From contig NZ_QMIE01000022.1 of NCBI RefSeq assembly GCF_007625075.1, positions 1 through 37,678 of the forward strand: a stretch of DNA of 37,678 nucleotides, written 5' to 3'. Each line of letters opens with the position of its first letter. Position 1 is the first letter of the stretch. Below are positions 1-8,064 of the stretch, one piece after another. The DNA is from Oceanidesulfovibrio indonesiensis (GTDB taxonomy: Bacteria > Desulfobacterota > Desulfovibrionia > Desulfovibrionales > Desulfovibrionaceae). A model generated the notes under the pieces. It saw only the letters and a program-made list of their open reading frames with translations, had not been told where the DNA came from and did no database searches. Made by a program: the position numbers and the translations under genes.

Positions 1-140
1 AAGGCCAGGCATACAAACTGGCTCCACCGGGTGAAAATGCGTGGTTGGCGTCCGCTGGAGTGCTTGCGTTCAAGGCGCTCAAAATCATGTCTGGGGATCA
101 AGGATAGCAGTTGAGAAAGGATTGTGTTATGGTGTGCCAC
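1..140 (-). CDS. IS4-family transposase (DUF4372 N-terminus), 5' fragment
   Basis: Reading the minus strand from GTG at 140, 46 codons are open to the window edge. The product begins MAHHNTILSQLLSLIPRHDF and continues with a Gly-Arg-Gln-Pro-Arg stretch and a Phe-Thr-Arg-Trp-Ser-Gln-Phe stretch. This is the pattern of the DUF4372 domain that opens many IS4-family DDE transposases. The catalytic DDE part lies outside the window. An AAGGAG Shine-Dalgarno sits about nine bases before the GTG and supports this start. Whether the full gene is intact cannot be judged here. Confidence 0.75.
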   Translation of the reverse strand, partial: MAHHNTILSQLLSLIPRHDFERLERKHSSGRQPRIFTRWSQFVCLA

Positions 141-212
141 GTCCAAATTCTCCTTTTGTGTGAGTTGCTTAGACACCAATTCCATAGCACAAATCCTGGA
201 GGATTTGGACGT
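139..212 (-). promoter_or_regulatory. Foldback hairpin over the transposase ribosome binding site
   Basis: Bases 139-160 and 188-212 form an imperfect inverted repeat of about 20 pairs; the outer 10 pairs (139-148 with 203-212) are perfect. On the minus-strand transcript, the arm nearer the gene contains the AAGGAG Shine-Dalgarno and the first base of the GTG start, so pairing would hide the start site. Comparable leader structures limit read-through expression of IS10, IS50 and IS231 transposases. The same function here is inferred. Confidence 0.6.
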
Positions 213-500
213 TTTTCTTTGGGCTTAACCGGACAGCAATGATGCCAAATAGTCGGTTCCGGCACCAAGCCTCGATCCGCCCTCAACCCCCAGATTTTCG
301 CGCAATTTAGAATCTTAGCCCAACCATCAGTCGTCTGGGCTGGCATCCCGTGGTCGCTGTAGCGGCCGGAATTCTCCTGTCCGCCCCACCCAGCGGTGGC
401 CGATTGACAAGCTAGAGTAAGTCTCCCTTGACAGTTGCTCGGCATGGAAATCAGGAACTCTCCAGAGTTGAATTCGTGAAGACCATAGGCCGCTTGAATC

Positions 501-608
501 GCGCAAATGTTTTATGCGCTTTAATGCGCAAAAAAAGTATAAGCTTCATAAAAAAATATCTGTGAAGACAGTATGTTGCTATTCTTTGCGCAAATAGAAC
601 ATGCGCAT
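501..608. promoter_or_regulatory. Cluster of TGCGCA-centred sites, possible activator binding sites
   Basis: Five GCGC-centred elements lie within 110 bases: GCGCAAA at 501-507, ATGCGC at 514-519, ATGCGCAAA at 524-532, the perfect palindrome TTTGCGCAAA at 585-594, and the palindrome ATGCGCAT at 601-608. They lie just upstream of a candidate sigma-54 promoter, where enhancer sites for an AAA+ activator would be expected. The repetition is seen directly; the protein that binds is unknown. Confidence 0.4.
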
Positions 609-612
609 TCGA

Positions 613-628
613 GGGAATACTTTTTGCT
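613..628 (+). promoter_or_regulatory. Candidate sigma-54 promoter of the signalling island
   Basis: GG at 614-615 and GC at 626-627 have the required 10-base separation, and the -12 part is TTGCT, as in the consensus. The -24 part is GGGAATA, a weaker match to TGGCACG. The predicted transcript would start near 639, about 110 bases before the first receiver gene. Confidence 0.45.
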
Positions 629-748
629 TATTGCTTGTATTGAACGCTGAAGAGACGCCGGAACGTTGGTCGCTGCTGCTTCGTTCAGTATGAAGCTTGG
701 TACGCGTTTTTCGGGCTCCTAAACAGAAAAAGCAGCGAAGGAGGATCT

Positions 749-1129
749 ATGGCTTCTATTAACGTGCTCTTGGTCGACGACGAAACAGAGTTCCTTGAGC
801 TCATGAGTAAGCGTTTGAGTAAGCGAAACGTGAACCTCGTCACTGCGGAAAGTGGCGAGCAAGCGCTGGAAATTTTACGGGCTAAGAGTTTCGATGTCGT
901 TGTCCTGGACGTCAAAATGCCGGGCATGAGCGGCATCGACGTCCTGCGAGAAATTCGGCGTTCAAAGCCGGATGTTGTGGCCGTTATGCTCACAGGCCAT
1001 GCCGATCTCGATTACGTAGAGGAAGGGTTGGCTCTCGGGGCCTTTGACTATCTTATCAAGCCGGTAGCCTTCGACGAACTCTTTGCCAAAATCACAGATG
1101 CTTGGCGCAAGCGGCGCAACGAGTTTTGA
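749..1129 (+). CDS. Single-domain response regulator (CheY-like receiver)
   Basis: This is a 126-residue protein made only of a receiver domain. The acidic pair Asp10-Asp11, the phospho-acceptor Asp54, Thr82 in the LTGH motif and Lys104 before Pro are all in place, so it should accept phosphate from a histidine kinase or a phospho-His protein. No DNA-binding or enzymatic output domain follows. The start has a strong AAGGAGG nine bases upstream. It is the first gene of a run in which the PEP-synthase-like gene begins 20 bases after its stop. With no output domain of its own, it probably acts by binding a partner, and the adjacent PEP-synthase-like protein or kinases are the obvious candidates (inference). 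Confidence 0.9.
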   Translation: MASINVLLVDDETEFLELMSKRLSKRNVNLVTAESGEQALEILRAKSFDVVVLDVKMPGMSGIDVLREIRRSKPDVVAVMLTGHADLDYVEEGLALGAFDYLIKPVAFDELFAKITDAWRKRRNEF

Positions 1130-1149
1130 TATCCTGCGGGGGTGAGGTC

Positions 1150-3741
1150 ATGCAGTTGCGAGGATGGCTTGAGCGGTTGTGCGCCAAGGTGAACCCGAAA
1201 AGGGAGCCCCTTGACTCAGAGGCGTTGGAAGAGTTGCGACGTAAACATAATGCGCGCTGTATTGCCTTCAAACTTCTTATCGCAGCGAACAATCAAGCAC
1301 TTGAAATCATGTCGGATATGGAGAGCGCTCAAGAGGGTGAACGACTTTTCGGCATGCATTACGTCCGCAGCCAGTGTGCGCGTGTCCTTGCAAACGTTCA
1401 TCAGATCCTTGTTCAGTTCCAGGATCTTGGAGGCCCATGTCCGGAACTGTTCGAACAGTTTTCGATCATCCAGGGCAAAATTTACAGTGAACTTGCTTCT
1501 GCCTCGCGAGCGAGCAGCGGACCGTTATTGTTGAACATCTCTGATGTCTGGCGTGAGCATGTGGACAGCGTCGGCCCCAAAGTGGCGAGTCTTGCCCACG
1601 CTGCCCGAAGGCTGAATTTGAACACTCCGGAAGGGTTTGTAGTGACTGCTCAGGCCAGCGACGCATTTCTCGGACGAGAGGAACTTGCATCATTCATAGA
1701 TGCGCGTATCCAGGCGGCCGATGTGAACCGCCCCGATGAGCTTTTCACAATGAGCTCGGCCATCCAGCAAGCCATTCTCAAATCCAATTTACCGGAGGAA
1801 GTACAGTCCCAGATAAAGGAGGCCGCAAATAAGATTCAAGCCAAATTCGGCGACAGTGTGCGCTGGGCCGTGAGAAGCAGCGCTCTTGGCGAAGACCTGC
1901 TGGAGGCTTCTTTCGCTGGTCAGTACCGCACCGTGCTCAATGTCCCAACTGAGGATATTGCAGAGAGCTGCAAGCAAGTCATCGCGAGTAAGTATGGCGT
2001 CACGGCCATAAGCTACCGGTTGGCAAAGGGCGTTGAAGAGGAAGACGCCCAAATGTGCGTAGCCTGCATGCGGATGGTAAATGCCGCTTCCGGAGGTGTC
2101 GTTTACACACAGGACCCTCTTGGAGATCATCCGGGACGGATGATCATAACGGCGGCACTCGGCCTGCCCAAGTCGGTGGTGGATGGCGAGGCGCAATCCG
2201 ACATCTTTATTCTCGACCGGCGTACCCTGGAAGTTGTTGAAAGCAATGTAGCACTGAAACGCTCAAAGCTTATCTGCGACCTGGAGAGCGGAATCCAGCA
2301 GGTGGAGATCTCCCAGGAAGAAGGGGCGAAAGCTTCCCTCGGGGAGATGGCTATCGAGCTCATCGCGAGATCTGCGCTCCGTTTGGAACAGCATTTTGGC
2401 CACCCGCAGGATGTGGAGTTCGCTTTCGACCAAGAAGGGCAGTTGTACATTCTACAAACCAGGCCTCTTCAGGTTCACGAGAAGGTTGTTGGAAATGCCC
2501 CCCAGCAAGTACATGAGGATGCGGAAGTGCTGGTTTGCGGTGGCATGACAGCGAGCCAGGGTGCGGCTGCCGGTGAAGTATTCATCCTCCGCAAAGACAT
2601 CGACGCAGTGCGTTGTCCGGACAAGGCTGTGGCAGTGACGAAAATGGCTTCGCCTAGATGGGCTCCGCTGTTGCATCGGATATCAGCTCTGGTGACTGAG
2701 CAGGGGACTGTAGCAGGTCATCTCGGAAACGTGGCCCGGGAGTTCAATGTACCAGCGATTTTTGGGTTGAATGGATGCGTCGAAAAGCTGGAGAACGTCG
2801 GGCTTGTAACTGTGGATGCTGACTCCAGAACAATTTACGCAGGCATGATTTACGAGCTGCTCCGGAAGCGGCCTCATAAGCCACGCCCCATGCTGGGTTC
2901 TTCGGTCCATGAGAGACTCGAACGGGTGATGCAACACATTGCACCGCTGAATCTGCTTGATCCCAAGGCATCGGATTTCGCTCCAGCCAATTGCAGTACG
3001 CTTCACGACATTACTCGATACTGTCATGAAAAAGCAGTAGGGGTCATGTTTTCGAGCGAAAAAGATCAATATGGTTTGCATCAGTTGAGCAAGCAACTTT
3101 TTCACAAAGTCCCTATGCAGTACTGGGTGATCGATCTGGGCTGCGGGACAACTGGAGAGGATAGAGGTAAATTCATTCTTCTTGAAGACATATTGAGCAG
3201 GCCCATGCTGTGCATTTGGGAGGGCATGACAGCGAAACCGATGGAGTCCGCTCCAATTGACATGAAAGGATTCATGTCTGTGCTGACAGAGGCGGCTACT
3301 AACCCGAACCTGGAAGCTGCATCTGAGTCGGGATTTATGATGCGCAACTATTTCATGGTTTCCGATGAATTCTGCAACCTCCAGTCACGTTTCGGATTCC
3401 ATTTCTGCACAGTGGAATCCTGCATGGGAGATATTGCTGCTGAAAATTACGCGGCCTTCCAATTTAAAGGTGGAGCTGCAGACATGCGGCGGCGCGTACT
3501 GCGTGCTGAAATGATACGCGATATTCTGGAGGAGTTCGATTTTCGTACGGAGGTGAAACAGGACGCCCTCTTTGCACGGATCGAAGGTTTAGACAAAGAA
3601 GCCACCGGGAAGAGGCTCAAAATATTGGGATATATGATTATACATACACGACAGCTGGACATGGTTATGGCGAACGCAACTGTAGCTGCATCAAAAAAAG
3701 AATCCATGCTACAGGATGTTTACAAGATGCTCGAAAAGTAA
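1150..3741 (+). CDS. PEP-synthase-like protein with non-standard C-terminal domain
   Basis: This 863-residue protein has three parts. An N-terminal helical segment (about 1-125) is followed by the ATP-binding domain of PEP synthase / pyruvate phosphate dikinase (about 130-440), with a VGPK loop, an RSSALGED motif and a QDVEFAF...LQTRPL motif. A phospho-histidine swivel domain (about 460-580) has the likely catalytic His524 in a GTVAGHLGNVARE context. The PEP/pyruvate TIM barrel expected next is absent. In its place are about 280 residues shared with the second copy at 8065, including an FKGGAAD motif. I chose ATG 1150 because a GGGGGTGAGG ribosome site precedes it; the longer frame would need TTG 1102 inside the preceding gene. 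It probably autophosphorylates with ATP; its acceptor is unknown. Membership of the superfamily is clear; true PEP synthase activity is doubtful. Confidence 0.85.
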   Translation: MQLRGWLERLCAKVNPKREPLDSEALEELRRKHNARCIAFKLLIAANNQALEIMSDMESAQEGERLFGMHYVRSQCARVLANVHQILVQFQDLGGPCPELFEQFSIIQGKIYSELASASRASSGPLLLNISDVWREHVDSVGPKVASLAHAARRLNLNTPEGFVVTAQASDAFLGREELASFIDARIQAADVNRPDELFTMSSAIQQAILKSNLPEEVQSQIKEAANKIQAKFGDSVRWAVRSSALGEDLLEASFAGQYRTVLNVPTEDIAESCKQVIASKYGVTAISYRLAKGVEEEDAQMCVACMRMVNAASGGVVYTQDPLGDHPGRMIITAALGLPKSVVDGEAQSDIFILDRRTLEVVESNVALKRSKLICDLESGIQQVEISQEEGAKASLGEMAIELIARSALRLEQHFGHPQDVEFAFDQEGQLYILQTRPLQVHEKVVGNAPQQVHEDAEVLVCGGMTASQGAAAGEVFILRKDIDAVRCPDKAVAVTKMASPRWAPLLHRISALVTEQGTVAGHLGNVAREFNVPAIFGLNGCVEKLENVGLVTVDADSRTIYAGMIYELLRKRPHKPRPMLGSSVHERLERVMQHIAPLNLLDPKASDFAPANCSTLHDITRYCHEKAVGVMFSSEKDQYGLHQLSKQLFHKVPMQYWVIDLGCGTTGEDRGKFILLEDILSRPMLCIWEGMTAKPMESAPIDMKGFMSVLTEAATNPNLEAASESGFMMRNYFMVSDEFCNLQSRFGFHFCTVESCMGDIAAENYAAFQFKGGAADMRRRVLRAEMIRDILEEFDFRTEVKQDALFARIEGLDKEATGKRLKILGYMIIHTRQLDMVMANATVAASKKESMLQDVYKMLEK

Positions 3742-3743
3742 GA

Positions 3744-5408
3744 ATGGGACCAGCAATGGTGAAGCGTAACTACAGAAGGCTGCGTTGGAGGCTTATTTGG
3801 GCAATCATCGGGTTTTCCATGATTCCTTTAATGGGCCTTGGCTTCGTGCTTTTCGATAAGTTCGACAGTGCGTACGAAGAAAAGGCCGAGCAAAATCTCA
3901 GAACTATAGTCGATAATAAGCAGCGGGCCATTGACTTGTTTCTTAAAGAAAAGGTTTCTTTCCTTAAAACTCTTGCATATAGCTATACATTCGAAGAGAT
4001 AAATGATGACCAAGCTATTGCGGGATTGTTCAGAAATATTGAATCGAGTTCTAATGATTTTGTTGATATAGGGGTGATAGATTCCAGGGGGATGCATGTT
4101 GCTTACAGAGGGCCATATAGTGTTGCCGACGTGGATTATAGTGAAGAGCGTTGGTTTTTCGAGGTCATGTTGCGAGGTGTCTATGTAAGTGACGTGTTTA
4201 TGGGGTTTAGGAATTTCCCTCACTTCATTATTGCCGTGCAGCGCAAAGAAGGCGATAAATTTTGGATACTTCGAGCCACAGTGAATCTGGAGGTTTTCAA
4301 TTCACTTGTTCAGACTGTTCAGATCGGCAAGCGTGGCGATGCATACCTTGTAAACAAGGACAATATTCTTCAAACACCATCACGTTTTCGGACTCCAGTG
4401 TTGACTGAGAGCCGAATGCCGGAAATGCCGACACGTTTTACTGGCGTTGCAGTCGAAAAACGCATGATCGACTCCGAACCCAGACTCCTGGGAATGACAT
4501 GGCTCAGTACCGTTGACTGGCTGCTTGTGATCAGTGAGGACCCGCGTGAAGAGATGAGTCCAATGATCAAAGCGGAGTTCAATGCTTTTCTGGTTTTCCT
4601 TGCAGGTACGATAATAGTGTGCATTGGCGCAGTGTTTGTGACCAACCGTATGGTGCTAAAGATCATGGCGGCGGACAAAGAAGCGGCGGCTCTTGATGCT
4701 TCACTTCTCCAGTCCAACAAAATGGCTGCGTTGGGCAAGATGGCCGCAGGAATTGCACATGAAGTAAATAACCCTCTTACACTAATTCGCGAGAGTGCGG
4801 GGTGGGTTAAAGATTTAGTTGCAGAAGAAGATCCTGCAGCCATAAAAAACTACGACGAAATCAATCAAACATTGGACAAGATAGATCGACATGTAGAGCG
4901 CGCAAAAAGTGTGACGCACCGCATGCTCGGGTTTGGCAGGCGTATGGAGCCGCGCCAGGAAGGAGTAAATGTAAACACTATAGTCAACGAAACACTAAAA
5001 TTTCTTGAAAGTGAGGCTTTGTATCGAAATATTGAAATCGACAAGAACTTTGATCCTAACATTCCGCTTATTACCAACGACCCCATTCAAATGCAGCAGG
5101 TTTTTTTGAATGTGATAGATAATGCCATTGACGCTATCGACCACGATGGGACAATTACTTTGCGTTCTGGTGTCACAAATGAAGGAAATGAAGTTTTCGT
5201 ATCTATCTCCGACACCGGAAAAGGTATCCCCCCAGACCAGTTGGAAAAAGTGTTTGACCCGTTTTATACGACCAAAAAAGTCGGCGAGGGCACGGGGTTG
5301 GGACTGTCGATCGTATTCGGAATTCTCGAGCGACTCGGCGGGCGCATTTTTGCGGAAAGTAAGGTAGGAGAGGGTTCAACGTTCACAATAACCTTTCCGT
5401 TTGGATGA
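3744..5408 (+). CDS. Membrane sensor histidine kinase with Cache-like periplasmic domain
   Basis: The product is 554 residues long. A transmembrane helix (about 17-37) is followed by a periplasmic region of about 240 residues that looks like a double Cache ligand-binding domain, then a second helix (about 282-304). The kinase core has the H-box GIAHEVNNPL with phospho-accepting His339, an N-box (NVIDNAIDAI), and G-boxes SDTGKGIP and GTGLGLSI. There is no attached receiver. It starts two bases after the PEP-synthase-like gene, so they are almost certainly co-transcribed; ATG 3756 is an alternative start four codons in. The gene is visibly richer in A and T than genes right of 8065, which may mark transferred DNA. 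Its ligand is unknown. Confidence 0.88.
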   Translation: MGPAMVKRNYRRLRWRLIWAIIGFSMIPLMGLGFVLFDKFDSAYEEKAEQNLRTIVDNKQRAIDLFLKEKVSFLKTLAYSYTFEEINDDQAIAGLFRNIESSSNDFVDIGVIDSRGMHVAYRGPYSVADVDYSEERWFFEVMLRGVYVSDVFMGFRNFPHFIIAVQRKEGDKFWILRATVNLEVFNSLVQTVQIGKRGDAYLVNKDNILQTPSRFRTPVLTESRMPEMPTRFTGVAVEKRMIDSEPRLLGMTWLSTVDWLLVISEDPREEMSPMIKAEFNAFLVFLAGTIIVCIGAVFVTNRMVLKIMAADKEAAALDASLLQSNKMAALGKMAAGIAHEVNNPLTLIRESAGWVKDLVAEEDPAAIKNYDEINQTLDKIDRHVERAKSVTHRMLGFGRRMEPRQEGVNVNTIVNETLKFLESEALYRNIEIDKNFDPNIPLITNDPIQMQQVFLNVIDNAIDAIDHDGTITLRSGVTNEGNEVFVSISDTGKGIPPDQLEKVFDPFYTTKKVGEGTGLGLSIVFGILERLGGRIFAESKVGEGSTFTITFPFG

Positions 5409-5457
5409 GAAATCCAGCACTTCAGGAAAGCCGTGCGTCATGTGAAGGAGAACACTT

Positions 5458-5859
5458 ATGGAAGAGACCTCTCCCAAAATTCTCGTTGTCGATGATGAAG
5501 TCGATTTTCTTGAGTTATTCGTCAAGCGCTTCCAAAAACGTGGACACAACGTAGCAGCAGTCGAAAGCGGGCATGAAGCCCTCGCGTATCTGGAAGAGAA
5601 TCCCGTTGATGTCGTGGTCCTTGATGTAAAGATGCCAAGGATGAACGGTATCGAAGCCCTCAAGGAGATCAAAAAGCGTCACCCTTTGGTGGAAGTAATT
5701 ATGCTTACAGGGCACGGGTCCGTCGAGTCCGGAATCCAGGGAATTAGCCATGGCGCCTACGATTATGTGATGAAGCCGTTCAATCTGGAGGACCTCGTCT
5801 ATCGCATCGGCAAGGCTAACGAACGTAGACAGTTGCTTCTTGGTGAGTCGATAGGATGA
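5458..5859 (+). CDS. Single-domain response regulator (CheY-like receiver)
   Basis: This is a 133-residue receiver-only protein with Asp12-Asp13, phospho-acceptor Asp56, Thr84 (LTGH) and Lys106-Pro. GAAGGAG lies just before the ATG. Its stop overlaps the start of the next histidine kinase by four bases (ATGA), so the two are translationally coupled and are the likeliest cognate pair in the island. The last 20 residues form a charged helix with no separate output domain. Confidence 0.9.
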   Translation: MEETSPKILVVDDEVDFLELFVKRFQKRGHNVAAVESGHEALAYLEENPVDVVVLDVKMPRMNGIEALKEIKKRHPLVEVIMLTGHGSVESGIQGISHGAYDYVMKPFNLEDLVYRIGKANERRQLLLGESIG

Positions 5860-6872
5860 GCAGGAAATGGGCATGGGGCATACCGGGGTTGATTCATCCG
5901 GAATTATTCCTTCTTGCCTCGTTGCGCGGGGTGCTATTCCATCTGGTATTGGTGCCCCTCCTTGTGGTTTTGTCCTGCCTCATGGCTGGAGGTGGACTGA
6001 GTGCGACGACAGTCTTTTTTGGAGTTGCAGGAGGATTGGCCGTTCTTGGATCGGGGCTTATGCAACTCCATACGGCCTCGAAGGCATTGCGTCGCTCATC
6101 GATTCTCGACGAACAACTCATGCAGTCGCGCAAGATGGCGGCCATCGGCGAGATGTCCTCTGGCATAGCCCATGAGATCAATACGCCGCTGGGCGTCATT
6201 ACCCAGGAAGTCGAATGGCTCCGGCATCTTGCGCAGGAGAAGGGGATTGGAGCCGAGGAAGAGTTCAAAGACTCCCTCGATCAGATCGAAAGCCAGGTGG
6301 CACGGTGCACGGAGATCACCCACGGGATGCTCAACTTTGCCAGGGCAATGCATCTCGTTGAGCAACGTACCGACGTCAATCGTCTTGTGGAGGATATGGT
6401 TCGCTGGGTGGAGCGTGAAGCCGTGGAAAGGAACATCCATTTTGAGCGACGCTACGACGCATTGTTACCCGAGATTGGCACCGACGCCCCTATGCTGCGG
6501 CACGTGGTCCTGAACCTTTTGAACAACGCAACTCAGGCCGTGGACCACGACGGCACAGTCATTGTGACCACTGCGCGGAACGATGCCGACCATATATTAA
6601 TCCAGGTGGCGGACACTGGACCAGGGATTCCACAAGAGCATCTCGAATCGATTTTCCACCCGTTTTTTACGACGAAACCTCCAGGCAAGGGTACAGGTCT
6701 CGGTCTGTCCATTTGTCTCAGCATAGTCACCAAGCTCGGCGGCACCATCAAAGTGGAGAGCAAGCTGGGTAAAGGGGCCACATTCACCGTACGTTTGCCA
6801 TTCGGGCAGGCTCAGGCAAAAGGGCCGGAGACGAGTAAGAATGCAGAGAATCCAAAACATCTCGGCCAATGA
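5856..6872 (+). CDS. Membrane histidine kinase with short two-helix anchor
   Basis: This 338-residue kinase has two closely spaced hydrophobic segments (about 17-45 and 50-70) with almost no periplasmic loop, then a full kinase core. The H-box GIAHEINTPLGV carries His106, the N-box is NLLNNATQAV, and the G-boxes are ADTGPGIP and GTGLGLSI. Without an external domain it probably senses the membrane, a partner protein or a cytoplasmic signal. Its core is clearly similar to the kinase at 3744, which suggests duplication. It is coupled to the receiver at 5458 by the ATGA overlap. Confidence 0.88.
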   Translation: MSRKWAWGIPGLIHPELFLLASLRGVLFHLVLVPLLVVLSCLMAGGGLSATTVFFGVAGGLAVLGSGLMQLHTASKALRRSSILDEQLMQSRKMAAIGEMSSGIAHEINTPLGVITQEVEWLRHLAQEKGIGAEEEFKDSLDQIESQVARCTEITHGMLNFARAMHLVEQRTDVNRLVEDMVRWVEREAVERNIHFERRYDALLPEIGTDAPMLRHVVLNLLNNATQAVDHDGTVIVTTARNDADHILIQVADTGPGIPQEHLESIFHPFFTTKPPGKGTGLGLSICLSIVTKLGGTIKVESKLGKGATFTVRLPFGQAQAKGPETSKNAENPKHLGQ

Positions 6873-7042
6873 TGCCGAGGTTTGTATGCGCGTCAGTATT
6901 CTGCGGTTGATGTAGGTCCACAAACGCGAAGTCTGCGGCGTGAGGAGTGTGGAAGAGTTTGCGGGAGCACAAAGTCACAAATGCCTTGCTCCAGTAACTA
7001 ATCTCCAACAATAGTTGCGAATGGAGCGGATGGGAGGCTGTA

Positions 7043-7459
7043 ATGGCAAAAAGTTACCGTATATTGGTGGTGGATGACGAAGCAGTGTTCCGGAATAATC
7101 TTCTCAGAATGCTTAACGCCAAAGGTTATGAGGCTGAGGGGGCGGCGAGTGGCGAAGATGCTCTGCAGGCAGTATCGCAGGGCGATTTCGACGTGGTGCT
7201 GCTCGACCTGAAAATGCCTGGAATGTCTGGGGAAGACGTCCTGAAGGGCATCCGTGAGTCAGGCTCCGATGCCGAAATTATCGTACTCACCGGCCACGTT
7301 ACCCTGGAGGGGGGCGTTTCTCTTATCCAAGAAGGAGCATTCGACTACCAGGTCAAGCCAATCACGCAGGCTCTGCTGCTCGACAGCATCAAGCTCGCCT
7401 GCGAAGAACGTGAACTTAAACGGTTGCTCGACAGCGATGCGGCACAACCTTTGACGTAA
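7043..7459 (+). CDS. Single-domain response regulator (CheY-like receiver)
   Basis: This is a 138-residue receiver with Asp11-Asp12, phospho-acceptor Asp55 in LLDLKMPGMSG, Thr83 (LTGH) and Lys105-Pro. The upstream GGGAGG fits the ATG. A 170-base gap separates it from the kinase gene before it; I see no clear promoter or terminator there. It has no output domain; the last 25 residues extend the final helix. Confidence 0.9.
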   Translation: MAKSYRILVVDDEAVFRNNLLRMLNAKGYEAEGAASGEDALQAVSQGDFDVVLLDLKMPGMSGEDVLKGIRESGSDAEIIVLTGHVTLEGGVSLIQEGAFDYQVKPITQALLLDSIKLACEERELKRLLDSDAAQPLT

Positions 7460-7646
7460 GCGAGGACCATGAAGGACGTTGTGCCAGCTGCTTCATTTGA
7501 TGGCTATCTTCATATTACTACATCGCTAATGTCTTCTGACTACGCCAAAGTTGAAGGCCTCGTGAGGGATCTACCCGATCGTGCTCTTTGGCGGCCGTTA
7601 TTTTGCGGGTCTCAAATAGTCTTTCGAGACGTGGAGGGTCAGGATA

Positions 7647-8054
7647 ATGAAAATAGAGGTGCCAAACGTCAGGGTTCTTGTGGTGGACGATGACGAACGT
7701 TTCAGAACCAATGCAGTAAAAATTCTATCAACATTGGGATTTGCTGTGGAAGGTGCCGCAAGCGGAGCCGAGACTTTGGAACGGATCATGGGCGAGGAAT
7801 TCGACGTGGTCGTTCTTGATCAGAAAATGCCCGGCATGAGCGGTGTGGAAACGCTGGAGTCCATGCGAAAAAAGGGATGCACGGCAGAGGTGATCATCCT
7901 GACAGGACATGCTTCCGTGGATGATGCCGTTATGGGCATGAATCTCGGAGCGGCAGATTATCTCCTGAAGCCAGTCGCTTCTGAGCAGATCGCGGAGAAA
8001 ATTATTACCGCTTACGAAAGGAAAGTGGATAAAGCTCGGAAACTCGGAAAGTGA
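7647..8054 (+). CDS. Single-domain response regulator (CheY-like receiver)
   Basis: This is a 135-residue receiver with Asp14-Asp15, phospho-acceptor Asp58 (VLDQKMPGMSG), Thr86 (LTGH) and Lys108-Pro. It resembles the receiver at 7043 closely, including an EGAASG stretch, so the two look like duplicates. The 187-base gap before it holds no gene I can support. It ends 10 bases from the convergent PEP-synthase-like gene, with no terminator visible between them. Confidence 0.9.
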   Translation: MKIEVPNVRVLVVDDDERFRTNAVKILSTLGFAVEGAASGAETLERIMGEEFDVVVLDQKMPGMSGVETLESMRKKGCTAEVIILTGHASVDDAVMGMNLGAADYLLKPVASEQIAEKIITAYERKVDKARKLGK

Positions 8055-8064
8055 GACATGTCGA

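Larger units (their letters stand above)
1..238 (-). mobile_element. IS4-family insertion sequence, partial (one end)
   Basis: The left edge holds one end of an insertion sequence that continues outside the window. It contains the 5' part of a DUF4372-type IS4-family transposase on the minus strand (140 down to 1) and about 98 bases of leader. I place the outer boundary near 238, after the CCGGACAGC at 229-237, because the transposase leader ends there and ends of this general form occur in related elements. The other terminal repeat and the target duplication are not visible, so the exact boundary is inferred. Confidence 0.6.
239..748. other. Gene-free region between the insertion sequence and the signalling island
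   Basis: I find no credible gene in these 510 bases. Longer open frames have unlikely amino-acid composition and no good start. From about 480 on, the DNA is AT-rich and carries several TGCGCA-type sites and a possible sigma-54 promoter. The ribosome binding site AAGGAGG for the first receiver gene is at 739-745. Confidence 0.6.

Noticed and set aside
3-107. Plus-strand frame that looked like the end of a gene followed by a terminator
   Set aside because: The opposite strand encodes a recognisable IS4-family transposase N-terminus with a ribosome site, and the supposed terminator is the leader foldback of that gene.
98-445. Minus-strand open frame of 115 codons
   Set aside because: Composition is not protein-like. 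It crosses the end of the insertion sequence and overlaps the better-supported transposase start and its leader hairpin.
6873-7042. Possible sigma-54 promoter before the receiver at 7043
   Set aside because: TGGAAGAGTTTGC has only eight bases between GG and GC; ten are required.
7469-7693. Plus-strand frame of 74 codons between two receivers
   Set aside because: No ribosome site, no recognisable features, and it overlaps the start of the well-supported receiver at 7647.
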